From NCBI RefSeq assembly GCF_964355755.1, contig NC_092674.1, forward strand, positions 2,485,001 to 2,549,000: DNA of 64,000 nucleotides, in the 5' to 3' direction. This document shows, in pieces, positions 35,443 to 48,683 of this stretch (position 1 is its first letter; every line of letters begins with the position of its first letter). A program made the position numbers and the translations under genes. This DNA comes from Antedon mediterranea. Its lineage: Eukaryota; Echinodermata; Crinoidea; Comatulida; Antedonidae. Under the pieces are notes generated by a model that searched no databases, had not been told where the DNA came from, and saw only the letters and a list, made by a program, of their open reading frames with translations.

Positions 35443-36529
35443 ATTGTTAGAAAAAAATATTTTTAAATGACGAAGGGACTTCATAAAAAATGGATATAAT
35501 GCCTGGGAATAGTTCACACCATTTAAAAAATATAACATGTTACTGAAAATTTCACTCATCAATTGTCAAAATATGTTTTAAATGTGTAATATTCATCAGT
35601 ACACATTTTGACATATACAGTATCATATTTTCTTGACTTTAACAAAATAATTCCAAAGTTGATATGGATTGTACTTGTGTGTTTTGTATAAATGTATGGA
35701 TAGCTTACGACACAATGTGTGTGTGTACACAAAAGGAATAATCATTGGTGTGTTATTCTAAAAGAAAGTATAATAATGAGAGAGACCAAAAAAAGTTGAT
35801 AAAATATAACGACCTGTATAAATGATATGTATATCACAGTACCACCTCAAGAATCGGTGGATTGTTAGTACGTCTATTTTAACTAATATGCTTAATTTTA
35901 AAGAAATTTTCCGTCAATTCATACAGAAGTTATGTATAGTATTTTAATGTCCATTTAAGCAATCTGTAATGGAGACAACTTTTAAGAATTGTGAAACTAT
36001 CATTTATGGAAGTTATTCCCGTTTTAAAGTTGGGATCAGTTGAGGTGCTACAAATATTCCATATGTTCCAGTTGGGATAAGCTTATGCTAATTACTTACT
36101 TGTTTCCGGAGCTCAGCATTGCTGGGTCCGGAGTGGGAGTATCTGAGTTGTTTGTGATCATGTATTGTGATTATTGTGATCATGTACTACGGTAGAGTTA
36201 ATATCAGTTTGCTTTATTTGGCAACAATTTGTTTGTAAATACAGTAGTTAAGATTATCATTTTTAGTTTTAAACTCTAAAAAGTTAAATGATATTTTAGT
36301 TTAATTATAAGATTTTAAAATAAATTTAACTTTCAAACCACATCTTTCATTTATATTTAATTAATTGTTGATTTAGTGATGTAGGCATCCAGCTAATTAT
36401 GTTGTACAGAAAGTGGCATATTTGGAGGGTATCCCTGAGTTTATTGTATGTTGAGAGTGCGCCCTCTATATAACATTGAATCGCGCTTGCTACTTTTTCA
36501 CTGGTGGTGGTTGTTCCTAAGCTCTGTCT
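35443..36529. other. Spacer between DKC1 and NALF, left part
   Basis: AT-rich with no convincing ORF or RNA gene. A small inverted motif TCCGGAGCTCAGCATTGCTG / TGGGTCCGGAG lies near 36115-36135. Confidence 0.5.
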
Positions 36530-36685
36530 ACACTATCAAACTTTATGGGACAAAAATGTGATGTGCCCATATATATAAACATGATGTCATATCACTACTA
36601 TATTTGGGGATATCATTACCATATTAATTATTATAAAGCGCATCACACTTTTTTGTCAAACTAGTTTGATAGTGTAGACAGAGCT
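36530..36685. mobile_element. AGCTCTGTC-family MITE
   Basis: TIRs AGCTCTGTCTACACTATCAA and its complement; CTA and TTA flank the ends. The core is as in other copies. Confidence 0.85.
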
Positions 36686-37060
36686 TTAGAATTAATCAAA
36701 TGGAGGAAAATAAGAAAGAAAACTAACAAAAAATAAAGATACACTATAGGCCTAGATTAAATATATTTTTTTGCCCTATATACACCAATGTTCAACAAAA
36801 TACACAGATATCATGTCAAAACGGAACTTGCAAGGTAGTTAGATAGAAGGAACCTCCATTATATTGGATAATACAAGGAATCTGTATCTGTAAATAATAC
36901 ATTATTAACCTGCAGTGGTACAAAAATATAAATCTACAAAAATACGCAGAATACTTTCTAGCTGTAAATGATGTAGAGAGTTCACTTTTGGTAAAATAGG
37001 AGTTTTCTGAAGATCGTCTCGTAGCATGTTTTCCAGGCACGTAGTACACGCGTCTTCTCC

Positions 37061-37143
37061 GATACGCGTTGACAACGCACTTCCGCTACGCATTGACAAC
37101 GCACTTCCGATACGCGTTCACAACGCACTTCCGATACGCGTTT
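37061..37143. repeat. 24-bp tandem repeat upstream of NALF
   Basis: Three and a half units of GATACGCGTTGACAACGCAC plus TTCC. CpG-rich in an AT-rich area, about 650 bp upstream of the NALF start. Confidence 0.8.
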
Positions 37144-37792
37144 ACATGTATAGGCCTACAGCAGTGCGTACGAATATATAAATGACGGACAATATTTTTA
37201 CGAATATAGTATATTGAATATACATTTATTTTATTCTAATACTAATAGATTGACTTTTTTATTTCTTTATTTATTTATAAAAATTAATATAAAGAATGTT
37301 GATATGTTATCTAACAATTTAATTATTTTTATAAGAAAGTGCATCATCTCATGATTTCCATTACCTTATTACGCATGCGCCGCATCTTGGAATGTATGTA
37401 ATTCCTTCATGAACAAAAATGGCCGCTCATACCACTGTGGTTTCGTGGTGCGTTAGGAGAATTAAAAGGTGTATTCTAGAGTTATTGTAGTGCAATTTTC
37501 TGCTAGATTTGTCTTGAATAATTAACGTAATTCGTCTTTCAAAGTTTATCAAATAGTAACATCTACCACATTAGTGTAAGCTCTCTGAGATAAGGATGTG
37601 TTTTTCCCAGTGAATTTGTTTGCGGTTCGTGAGTATGATTCTTTGTGCAGTCCGACTGTCTTCTATCGAGTACAGTGGTAACGCTATTGGGAGGAGAACA
37701 GAATTCGACGAAAAAGTATCAATTAAATGCCTTGATTTATCAGGCTAGATTTACATGCGAAGAATACGCGGTACCACCGAGCCCTTCAAAAT

Positions 37793-40700
37793 ATGACTTT
37801 TGCGTCTGGTGGTAACCATGGAATTTTTATCTTTGCGAGGTTTTTCGTTCGGTGTAGAAATTGGAGGCGGAAGGATCACCACATACGTAGGAAAACATGT
37901 AGACCGACGACTAATTCACCCGGTTTTTTGTCACCCTTGTTATTTGGATTATCTCTCATATTTTGGAATATATTTGGAGTTTGTGCATCAACAGGAATAA
38001 CTACAATGAGTAATTCAAATAATCCAACACATTCTACATCAAAATTAAACAATAATAACACTCAAGAATTAATAACAACAGAACCAGAGGAATCATCTAA
38101 TCAAACTTGTGATGATAATAAAACTAAAACGTGTACTAATAAAAATAATACAAATAGTAACTTAACTAATATTATAACGTACGACGAGACAACTACATAT
38201 CAGTACCACATGACAACGTGGAAGCCACAATGTGATTTGGATTTTACTGTGTGCAACAACAGTACAAATAATACGGAGGTATTAAAAACTGCGTGTGAAA
38301 ATTATACCTGCATATACAATAAAGTGGGTGAAGATGAGATGGAGGATTCCGGGGTTTGTGTTGCACATAAGTGCCTACAGCTTGAATACACAGAATGTGC
38401 TGATTGTCTATGTCAACGTAAGGATGCTGACATTACGGCGCAAAAACATTTAACTGAATTTAATGATATTTTAAAGCGGGTTGATTGCAAACGCCCTTAT
38501 TCTTTATGGAATTGTACACATTGTTTAGTAAGTATATATATAATATAATGCGACATTTATATAGCGCTATTTCGTAAAGATCAGAGCGCTTTGAGTGTTG
38601 GCATACATCAAAATTTATCAATCGTATGTTAACATATGTGTATGTTTTAAAAAATTTAATGTCAGTAAAATTATAAAAATGATCACCTATTCATCAAAGG
38701 GACGAATTAAGTTCTAGTTGATTATTAAAATGATCTAGACTCTGAACAGGAAATAGGCTAACCAAAGACAACCTGTTAATGACAATAACAAAATTAAACA
38801 ATTGTTGGCTAGTCAGCCACGGCGTGATTGGCTCTCTCTTTGTCAGCCGCGATGTTATTGGCTCTCTTTGTGGTCAGCCGCGACGTGATTGGCTCTCTTC
38901 GTGGTCAGTTGTGACGTGATTGGCTCTCTTCGTGGTCAGTCGTGACGTGATTGGCTCTCTCGTGGACAGAAATTACACTTTAAAAATTCGTTTTCCAGGC
39001 TTGAACCTAACTCTCCCAACACTACCACCAAATAATAGAAAAACAACAATTTAAAATGTATCATGCCAGACTGAAACACTCATCATGTAGCGTGAAAATC
39101 CTTGGTTTATTGAAAACCAAAATACTGCATCGTGCGTTACCCGGTCGATTAATAGTGTTGATGTTGATCATATGTTTTTTTTTCACCAATCACACTTTTT
39201 TAAGTGAGATATTTTCCTCTATATATTAAGTATTTCACTTTACTCAATAAATGTTTATATATTTCCCTTAAATTGTATTCCCTTAGATAGGTGATTTTTT
39301 AAATTTTAAGAGCAAGTGTTTCCCTTAGGAGAGCGCTCTCTGGCAGATCCAAGGGGAGCGCGCTGGTCAGATCCAAGGAGAGTGCTCTCGGGCAGATCCA
39401 AAGAGCGCGCTCTCGGGCAGATCCAAGGAGAGCACTCTCGGGCAGATCCAAGGAGCGCGCTCTCGGGCAAATCCAAGAAGAGCGCTTTCGCGCAGATCCA
39501 AGTAGAGCGCTTTCGTGCAGATCCAAGTGGAGCGCTCGGTAACGTGATTGTTAAGTTATCGAATTGTGTTAGATGAATACATTGCACAGTGTTCTTATTT
39601 ATTGCCAATTAAATCTACATTTCAAAAACACGACATAAACAAAAAGCAAAGACTGATTTGGTACGTAGGCAGGGTAAAAAAATCGCTATAAACACCTAAT
39701 CCGGTCTGGCTCCAGTTCACATTTTCATCATATCAAATAAAACGATTGTCGCGCGGTATGTTGCGAAAACGAAGAATTGAGATGGGATTTTATTTGCCGG
39801 AGCCAGATTGTAGTCGGAACCGGAGCCGGACCGGAGCAGATGTTCAAGACCCTTAACATTCAAGTTCAAACAGATAGTTGATTTTTTTTTTACCAACCCC
39901 CACAAAATTTTCGTAATTATACTATTTTTATCAAGCGTATCCATGTAGGCCACAAGTGGCTGTAAAAATTATCATGATTTGAATATGAATTTTTATTTTA
40001 GATTTCATACAGTGTATTAATATTCATGGATTATACTTGGTTTGCTGCTGTATAATGAATACATAATGTGATTTGCTTAGCAAACTGGTATTGGTACTAA
40101 ACGCTTAGTCAGTCATCATTACAAACTGCTTATCTGTGTAGACAATATTCATTATCATAATTCTGTGTTCTGGTTTATAAAAAGTCTATAGTTCACGGAT
40201 TTAGTTTACGATATCTCATTAAAAAAACCAGGCCTGACCCAAGAGTAGTATGAAATCAATAGGCAGCATCAACCTTGTTGATTATAGGCCAATGTCATGG
40301 CATGGCTAAGCTCTTGTCAAACCATGGTACTCACAGGGGAAATGTGTTGCCAGATTGTGCTGGTAACTGCTCTCTACTCACTGTATCTGTACAGTTAGCC
40401 TAGACAACTCATTATGCATGCAAAGTGATACCAACACATTTTAATTAAGTAATCAATGCAAACAATTACAATAGTTGAATTTTTGTCGTTCATGAAGGCC
40501 TAATTCAGGAATTAATTCAAAATGCATGTTTTGACCCACATATATCTTTGTTGGTGGGGTGGTTGGATGTTACGTCAATTCCCCATTCCCCCCTGCTATT
40601 TTTTCAATCATTGATCCGCCACTGCCAGATTTTATATAAAACAATTTTGAAAAAACAATTAATAAAATAATTTTCTGTACAATTTTTTGCAAGTTGTGCG

Positions 40701-43700
40701 GTAATAATGAACACTCATTTTAATTTGATAACTTGTCTCATTTAAATTTGTACAAGTTGTTAGGAACAACACAATGTTATCATAGCCAAACCTCATTAAG
40801 AGCAGATTGTATTATCAAGAATATAAATTTTCTGTGCGTGTTGAAAGTTGATGGAGAAATTGTCATTGGCATTCTCAATGTTGTCTGGAGCTTGTGTCGC
40901 GTTGAGACTGCCAATTTGGAATTGAGGGGCAGATCAAGCCGGATGGCACTTGAGGTGTGTGATCCACATTTTAATTGCTACAATTTATTTATGTATCAAC
41001 TACTTTGATACCTATTTCTGACTGTTAAAATTAAATGTTAGTGCTCCTTTATTTATGAATAGAATTTCAAACTCAATTGTTTTTATAAAGTACAAAGAAT
41101 TAGAAATGTTTTCATACTGTATCCTTACTAAGTACCTTTAGTGAGTTTTCACGATTATTAGAATGGTGAATTAAATAAACACCAAATTTGTAGATTTCAA
41201 CCTCCGTGCTTCAACGATTCTATTGGTCAGTTTATAATATTGACCATTGGTCTTCAACCAATTTAGTTGGTCTCAATGATGTCATTGCAATAAAAATCTG
41301 CTGAAATGTTTTGTGGGCATTTTTTGTTAACATTTTCGTATTATTTCTCATGGCTATTTCCGTATTTTCTCATTGGACAGAAATATCTACAACACAGCCA
41401 TCACATTGTTTTAACGTTGTTAATTCAAAAGCTGTCTTATGTCACGATAACATTAGTGTTTGATCACAGCATGTTGTACTGTACCTTTACAAGGGAAACC
41501 TTGTGTAAGGGACTCGCTTAGAAAATTTTAACCAAACTGAAATATATTTAAGCCGATCTAAACTTGCACTTTGCTAATTTTATATTTCCATAAAAAAAAA
41601 ATATATTGTATTTTTTCAAAATAGAGGTAAATTTAATAATTTTTTTATGAAACTTTTGTACATTTTGTATACAGATACTTAATTTTCCTTTATCTGAATG
41701 TGCTATGTTTTATGTATTGTATATTGACTACTGTATGATTAATATATTGATAATAATTATTGTTGTTATTTAATACACTACACATCCTGAATGATTGACA
41801 TGATACTGATGGTTGTTCTTTTATATTCTCACCGCTATAGGAAGTCTGACAAAGAAGCCAAAAATATTTATCATTTTAGGAGAGGAATAAATAAATAACA
41901 TATACTATGTATGATCTTTCTTCAGGCTGTATATAAACATTGGATATGTGCAACGCAAGGTTTATACCAAGAAGATGAAAGTAAGCCGTGTCTTGCTATG
42001 TGTACATCAGTCATGTCCAACTGTCCTTATCTTGTACCACACAAGCTTTACGGAGGATCCCCATCATTTCAATGTCCAAGTAAGTTCTGTTTTGCAACGT
42101 CAAAACATTGCGCAAACCATTTGTTAAAGTCGTGTTTGGTTTGGAGGAGGTCTGCAAAATGTTTGTTTAGTTTTGTGCAATTTACGCTAGATTTGCATAA
42201 TTTATGCTAGATTTGCGCAGTTTACGATAGGTTTGCGCAGTTTACGATAGGTTTGCGCAGTTTACGATAGGTTTGCGCAGTTTGCGATAGGTTTGCGCAG
42301 TTTGCGATAGGTTTGCGCAGTTTGCGATAGGTTTGCGCAGTTTGCGATAGGTTTGCGCAGTTTGCGATAGGTTTGCGCAGTTTGCGATAGGTTTGCGCAG
42401 TTTGCGATAGGTTTGCGCAGCTTGCGATAGGTTTGCGCAGCTTGCGATAGGTTTGCGCAGCTTGCGATAGGTTTGCGCAGCTTGCGATAGGTTTGCGCAG
42501 CTTGCGATAGGTTTGCGCAGCTTGCGATAGGTTTGCGCAGCTTGCGATAGGTTTGCGCAGCTTGCGATAGGTTTGCGCAGCTTGCGATAGGTTTGCGCAG
42601 TTTGCGATAGGTTTGCGCAGTTTGCGATAGGTTTGCGCAGTTTGCGATAGGTTTGCGCAGTTTGCGATAGGTTTGCGCAGTTTGCGATAGGTTTGCGCAG
42701 TTTGCGATAGGTTTGCGCAGCTTGCGATAGGTTTGCGCAGCTTGCGATAGGTTTGCGCAGCTTGCGATAGGTTTGCGCAGCTTGCGATAGGTTTGCGCAG
42801 CTTGCGATAGGTTTGCGCAGCTTGCGATAGGTTTGCGCAGCTTGCGATAGGTTTGCGCAGCTTGCGATAGGTTTGCGCAGCTTGCGATAGGTTTGCGCAG
42901 CTTGCGATAGGTTTGCGCAGCTTGCGATAGGTTTGCGCAGCTTGCGATAGGTTTGCGCAGTTTGCGATAGGTTTGCGCAGTTTGCGATAGGTTTGCGCAG
43001 TTTGCGATAGGTTTGCGCAGTTTGCGATAGGTTTGCGCAGTTTGCGATAGGTTTGCGCAGTTTGCGATAGGTTTGCGCAGTTTACGATAGGTTTGCGCAG
43101 TTTACGATAAGTTTGCGCAGTTTACGATAAGTTTGCGCAGTTTACGATAAGTTTGCGCAGTTTAAGCTAGGTTTGAAGAAATAAATGGAGTACAAAGCAA
43201 AAATTCAAATGAATCTTAACAACAATATAATACATACAAGTACACCGTATATCAAATCATTAAAAAGTCGTTAAAATTCTTTAAAATGCCATAAGACCCA
43301 GATTCAGTCATAATCCAAGGCATGCGGTAATCATTAATTCATTCATTATTATTAATGTTATAAATCTACAAAGTTTTAGTTTTAGAAGCTTTATTCATTC
43401 TGTCAATAATGTTAGGGATGGTAGAGCGTTTCCAACGATTAGTTAATTATATGATGATATATGTATTGATATCTTCTTTATGTTAAATTTTTCAGAATTT
43501 TCAGATTTAACTCTTAATCATACATATGCAAGTCAGAAAGGAAAATGCTTCACATGTAATAACACACAAGCGAACACTTCCACACCGTGTTTATTGAGCA
43601 CACAAGCTACAAATCATTCTCACAGATTCACTTCCAAGTTTGGTTTACTCGTTTGGCTCGTTTTTCTGATGAGAATTTTTGTATATTTTAACACGGAAAG

Positions 43701-43710
43701 TTATTTATAG
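37793..43710 (+). CDS. NALF1: NALCN channel auxiliary subunit, FAM155/NALF family
   Basis: Three in-phase exons, 37793-38527, 41926-42079 and 43496-43710, give 367 residues. A basic N-tail is followed by a hydrophobic segment (about 46-64, signal anchor), an Asn/Thr-rich linker with many N-glycosylation sequons, then the cysteine-rich domain: ECADCLCQRKDADITAQKH, WNCTHCL, AVYKHWICATQ, CLAMCTSVMSNCPYLVP, YGGSPSFQCP. A C-terminal hydrophobic segment (FGLLVWLVFLMRIFVYF) is near the end. The pattern matches FAM155A/B, NLF-1 and Mid1 proteins, which fold and deliver the NALCN sodium leak channel from the ER and bind its extracellular face. Vertebrates have two paralogues (NALF1, NALF2); this gene's orthology to one of them is not resolved. 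The start is the first ATG of a long open exon. Confidence 0.88.
38816..38975. repeat. ~31-bp tandem repeat in NALF intron 1
   Basis: About five units with GTGATTGGCTCTCTT and GTGGTCAGCCGCGAC. Each unit contains ATTGG, an inverse CCAAT word. Confidence 0.8.
39328..39535. repeat. ~27-bp tandem repeat in NALF intron 1
   Basis: About eight units of GAGAGCGCTCTCGGGCAGAT plus CCAAG. Each contains a GAGCGCTC-type palindrome. GC-rich inside an AT-rich intron. Open frames through it are by-products of the repeat. Confidence 0.85.
42181..43180. repeat. Satellite of exactly 20-bp units in NALF intron 2
   Basis: Fifty units of TTTGCGATAGGTTTGCGCAG fill 1,000 bp without one indel. Degenerate units are only at the edges. 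Inside, units starting TTTGC and CTTGC are grouped in blocks: 7 T, 9 C, 6 T, 12 C, 6 T, flanked by TTTAC units. The array starts about 100 bp after the exon 2 donor. Confidence 0.97.
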
Positions 43711-43770
43711 CAAAAGATGTCCTTATAGAAATTGGCATGATCTCTTTAGTGTTCTCCTGGCTTGTGGGCG

Positions 43771-44340
43771 CAGAGCTCTCCAGTTACAGATGATCAGTCC
43801 TTCAATGTACCAAACTCTCCAGTTCAACACAATTCTTAAAGGAACAGAGCTCTCCAGATCAAACTGCAGTTTGTATGAGGTCTACATTCTTAACGAACAG
43901 AGCTCTCCAGATCAAACTGCAGTTTTTATGAGGTCTACATTCTTAAGGAACAGAGCTCTCCAGATCAAACTGCAGTTTGTATGAGGTCTAAATTCTTAAG
44001 GAACAGAGCTCTCCAGATCAAACTGCAGTTTGTATGAGGTTTCATTCTAAAATAACAGAGCTCTCGAGATCAAACTGCAGTTTGTATGAGGTCTATATTA
44101 TTAAGGAACAGAGCTCTCCAGATCAAACTGCAGTTTTTATGAGGTCTATATTCTTAGGGAACAGAGGTCTCCAGATCAAACTGCAGTTTTTATGAGGTCT
44201 ACATTCTTAAAGAACAGAGCTCTCCAGATCAACAGTAATTTGTATAAGGTTTTAAATCCTTCAGAAGGTACAAAGCTCTCCATGTCGGTACCAGGTCTTT
44301 AGGAATTGAAATTCGTCTGGAGACAGGGCTCTCCAGATCA
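43771..44340. repeat. ~53-bp tandem repeat downstream of NALF
   Basis: About nine units, best conserved at 43845-44220. Each carries CAGAGCTCTCCAGATC and the perfect 14-bp palindrome CAAACTGCAGTTTG, then GTATGAGGTCTACATTCTTA. It begins 60 bp after the stop, so it may lie in the 3' UTR. Confidence 0.9.
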
Positions 44341-44809
44341 AAGTTGGCTAGTAGTGGAGTCTGAAATCTATAAAATACAGAATTTTTCACCAGTACTCAT
44401 GATAGAAAGATGTTCTCTATACTATATTTCTAGTGGCAGAATCGTCCAATCAAATGGCCAGACATAACTTTATTCAAATTTGACTTTTCTCATTGATAGC
44501 AACAACTGCAACTGTTCCTGAAAATTGGCACTTAAAACAAGCTGTGCTCTATTGTTGTCATCAGATGATTCCTTTTATCCAGGCAATGAGTTCACCAGAG
44601 GTTACCAGTAGTTAAGCACAGAGGTCTCTCCAGACAAGTTAGATGATTCTCCAGTCGCTAGACTGGTTGAGGATAAATTTACCATGTTTTTTGGAAGAAT
44701 TTTTTAAAACTTGCCATAGATGCCAAGAAAATATTTGTTTGTGAATTACAAAATAATGTGTAAATTATAAAGACAGTTCTATTAAAACTGCCCGTTGCTG
44801 TTGTTATTA

Positions 44810-44954
44810 AGCTCTGTCTACACTATCAAACTTTATGTGCCCATATATGGACACGATGTCATATCACTACCATATTTGGGAATATCACTACCATATTTGG
44901 ACACATCACACTTTTTTTGTCAAACTAGTTTGATAGTGTAGACCAGACAGAGCT
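44810..44954. mobile_element. AGCTCTGTC-family MITE
   Basis: Left TIR AGCTCTGTCTACACTATCAA with TTA before it; the right TIR is slightly altered (GTGTAGACCAGACAGAGCT). Confidence 0.85.
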
Positions 44955-45090
44955 CTAGGCTTCCTGTTGATCCGGGAAGTACAGTAGTGAAATATTTAGA
45001 TATTTCAAAAGTAGTTTGATAGTAATTAATGTTGTATTAAAGGTGGGTGGATCATGCTAACCTGTGTTCAGTCCTTGCTTTACTTTCTTA

Positions 45091-45221
45091 AGCTCTGTTT
45101 ACACTATCAAACTAGTGTGCCCAAATATGGTAGTGATATGCCCAAATATGGTAGTGATATGTCCATATATGGGCGCATCACATTTTTTTGTCACATAAAG
45201 TTTGATAGTGTAGACAGAGCT
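45091..45221. mobile_element. AGCTCTGTC-family MITE
   Basis: Perfect family ends with TTA on both sides (45088-45090 and 45222-45224). The core orientation is opposite to the copy 140 bp upstream. Confidence 0.88.
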
Positions 45222-48200
45222 TTATTCCAAACCAATCATTTACATACATTTCTTATGATAATCCAAAGCTTCAACTTGCCCTTACTTAAAGATGTTTTGT
45301 CCCCCAAAAACATAAATAAAGATTAATTAAATCAGACTTTGATTAGCTTATTTTGTAGTTTTAATAAAGTTAACTTTAATAGAAAAAAAAATTTTTCACT
45401 TATAAAATAACATAATAAATAGTTAAATTCAACCAAAAACCCAATGGCTGATTACAGTTTTTTCAGGTAAATATTTAGTTTAGATCCAATTTTTGGTCAA
45501 AGTGTATAACTATTATGTAACATTAAAATGGCATAATTAAAAAAAATATTTTTCAGGGGGACAATACATCTTCAATATTCTCAGATTTCACAGAAAGATA
45601 CAGATTTAATTAAAACAATCTATAAACATAGTAGCATACATAATTTCAATCCACTATATATGGAAATTCCATTCATATATACAGTATTTTCAATTTATAA
45701 ACTTCATATGATACCAATGTTCAGAATCCAGATACTTATTAACATAAACATCTGTATGTTTTGACCTTTGACCTTTGAAGGTGCTATTCCAAAAGGGATG
45801 ATTTTTCATGGATATTTTACATTTTAAGATATTGTTTATTAATTAGTAGTTAGCTATTAGACCAGGTTATTGAGAAGCCATGCTTGCCTATATCATTTAT
45901 AACATTTTTTTTTAGTACTTGGGACTGCTGTTGTGTTGTTTACATTTTGTTTTATATTTAATGTATCGTTATAAATTAGATGTTGTTGACCAGAAATATG
46001 TATATTCAGATATAGCCCTGGCGTGAGCTGGTCTCAGCAGTTATGTAATTAAAATATTTGTACCAATTTAAAATTTTGCACATACTTGTTTTAATTTATA
46101 CTGATTCTGCAAATGTTGTATTCATGTGCTCTGTGTTTTGTTCATCATAATGTTTATATATAATGTGTGTTAATATATTATTAATATTTGGTTTTAAAAG
46201 CCTGTAATAGAAAGACATACTGGATTTTTAACGTTAATGCACTTTTAATACACTGTATTGTTACTGTACATTTAATATGCTACACAGTTTCAACTTGGCA
46301 TGTGTTAAATTTTTCATTTATTTATTTGACACAAAAATGGTTAAGGTTTTTGCGTCGGCAACAAAGTGACATAACATGTTAGCGTCCGCAACCCCCACAA
46401 TAAAAAACATATTTACTTACCAATACAGTATAGATACAGTATTTATACTGTGTAAGCTGTACTATATACTGGTTGTGTACTGTATACTGATAATTGCTCG
46501 AATCTGTGTATATATTAAGTACAGTACCATGAAGCTATAACACAGCTCCATGACAATAAAATGCATTTACTGTATCCAAAATGTGAACAGTGCAGTATAT
46601 TAAATGACATGTATTGGTACAAATATAAAATACTCTATAATACTGTATTCTCAAAATATGTATTGTATAAGACTTTTTAAGTGTGTGTAAAATAGCATAC
46701 CTTGTGACATAGTTCATATATCATTTTGACTAATTGTACTCAGAAACTATTGTACATCACAATCAATGAAATCAGTTATAATCATTCATATAATCAGTGA
46801 TACAGCTTGTTCGAAATCGTGTGAATCATACATGATTTAAACATTGATTACAAATTGTTTAATTTCCTTCTGTTTGATACCGAAAGTAAATTACAAACAT
46901 TTATCAGAATCTTGTTAAATTATGCCTGTAGTAACGTTGCCACTGTAAGTTCAATCTGTAACTAACTAACATTTTCTTCCATAATAAAACTCAAGCACAA
47001 GTCTGGCTTATGGTTAAAATGACAACAAACGATTAAGAAAATTAGACTAGATGAGAAAGAAAGAAAGAATAATGAACATCAATTTATTAATTTAAGATTT
47101 TGCTTATTTTTATTTTTATCCCATGTATAACATCTGCTCTATTTAGATCCAATCTCTGATTACCACAGTATTTTTGCCCCAGTAATTTGCCTTTAAATTA
47201 ATATGACTATAATAATAGTTTAATAATAATACTGTATATGAAATATGGATATTTAAGTAAACAGTAATGTGAAAAGAAATATCACAACAATTTGAAAATA
47301 TTGTCATGTCATGGCGGGATTAAAACAACCTCCTCTCACTACACTGGGCAACTATCATACCATTTTTAAAGCATGTGTATAAACAATTTTTTATGATTAT
47401 TTATTTATTATTTCAATGCTACTTTATAGAAAAAAAATGAAGAATTAATAGTGAATGGCAATTTCTCATATTATGAATCAAATTCTACATGATTACAATG
47501 ATTTAGATAATAATAATAATAATAAATGTACTTGTGTCTAATTAACAACCCAACAAGACTTAACTTATTAAAACCAATGCTGCTATCCAATGCCAGCCAT
47601 ATTCAGTATAAACAGTTATATTAAGACACCTATAGATATCTTTTAATTTGATGTTTAATTATTATTACACCCATACATTAAAACCCAGCCTATATTGCAT
47701 GCACCCATAAACCTATATAGGTTTATTTTGCTATTTTAAAATATTTTAATGAGTGATAATATAATTTATTTAAAATATAGACAACTGATTCTCAATTACT
47801 TATGTTAATTACGCATGACATAGCTCTGGCATTATTGTCGTGTACTCGTCGTTTGTTGCCATAAATAGTGCCGTACGTGTAGTAAGCTGTTCAGTCTTAA
47901 TGACTAGAGTGATGCTGCTGCAGCTCTGTACCAGGTATTGTGTGCTACTAAAATACACAGAATACAGATATCTAATGGACATAATATGTGCAATGAAACG
48001 CATAAATGAGCACATGTATTAACTAGATCATATTAAAACCAATTATAATTAGCTACTTCACATTCTAACTTATTTAAATTATTAATTTATTAATTTTATT
48101 CAGGAAGCTGAATGTGATTCAAAATAATAAAATGTTATTTTACAACAACAGTGTTAAATATTATAGTGAACATATATCTCTATGATCTGAAAACTCAAAA

Positions 48201-48683
48201 CTCTTCCCATAATTTATATAGGTTTTATAGGTAACATAATTGGCAGGTAAATCATTGTACTGTAGTACAATTGAATAATAATAATAATGTGCTGTGTTTT
48301 GTTGTTGTTATCATAAATTTGTTTCAACTGTTAATCAACTCACTGCTGTAATAAGGTAGTGTCAATGCTAACTCTACCACCCCCTCAAAATGTTCTCTGG
48401 TAAAAGGCTCAGTTGTTTACATTACACGACAGAAGTCTTGTAAACTGTCCAAATCCTGGTTTGGAGATGGTTTGAGGAATGTTTTTGGAGGTGTGTGCAG
48501 TTTGAAACTAAAGATCTATAATTTGATTTAGAGTATAAACCTATAAATGGGGCATTGATGTGTTCTGTCTCCGTACATATTAGATGAGATTTGAACACAT
48601 GCCTTCTAAATTGAATCATTCTGATGCTTGGTAGATTTCATGAACAATAATAATTTAATAATAATAAATATTAAATTTATTAT
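45222..48683. other. Spacer between NALF and MPI, left part
   Basis: AT-rich with many TATA/TACTGTA words and no supported gene. Notable is a perfect DR1 nuclear-receptor half-site pair, TGACCTTTGACCT, at 45762-45774. Confidence 0.5.

Noticed and set aside
39299-39608. Minus-strand frames with repeated SALLGSAR-type peptides
   Set aside because: Produced by the ~27-bp tandem repeat in NALF intron 1; no start context and no splice partners.
40733-41008. Possible extra exon in NALF intron 1
   Set aside because: The frame looks protein-like (KVDGEIVIGILNVVW) and is followed by GTGTGT, but the conserved NALF domain joins perfectly without it and there is no clear acceptor.
42181-43180. Regular 20-bp repeat array that could be mistaken for a CRISPR array
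   Set aside because: Units are contiguous with no unique spacers, lie in an animal intron, and there are no cas genes.
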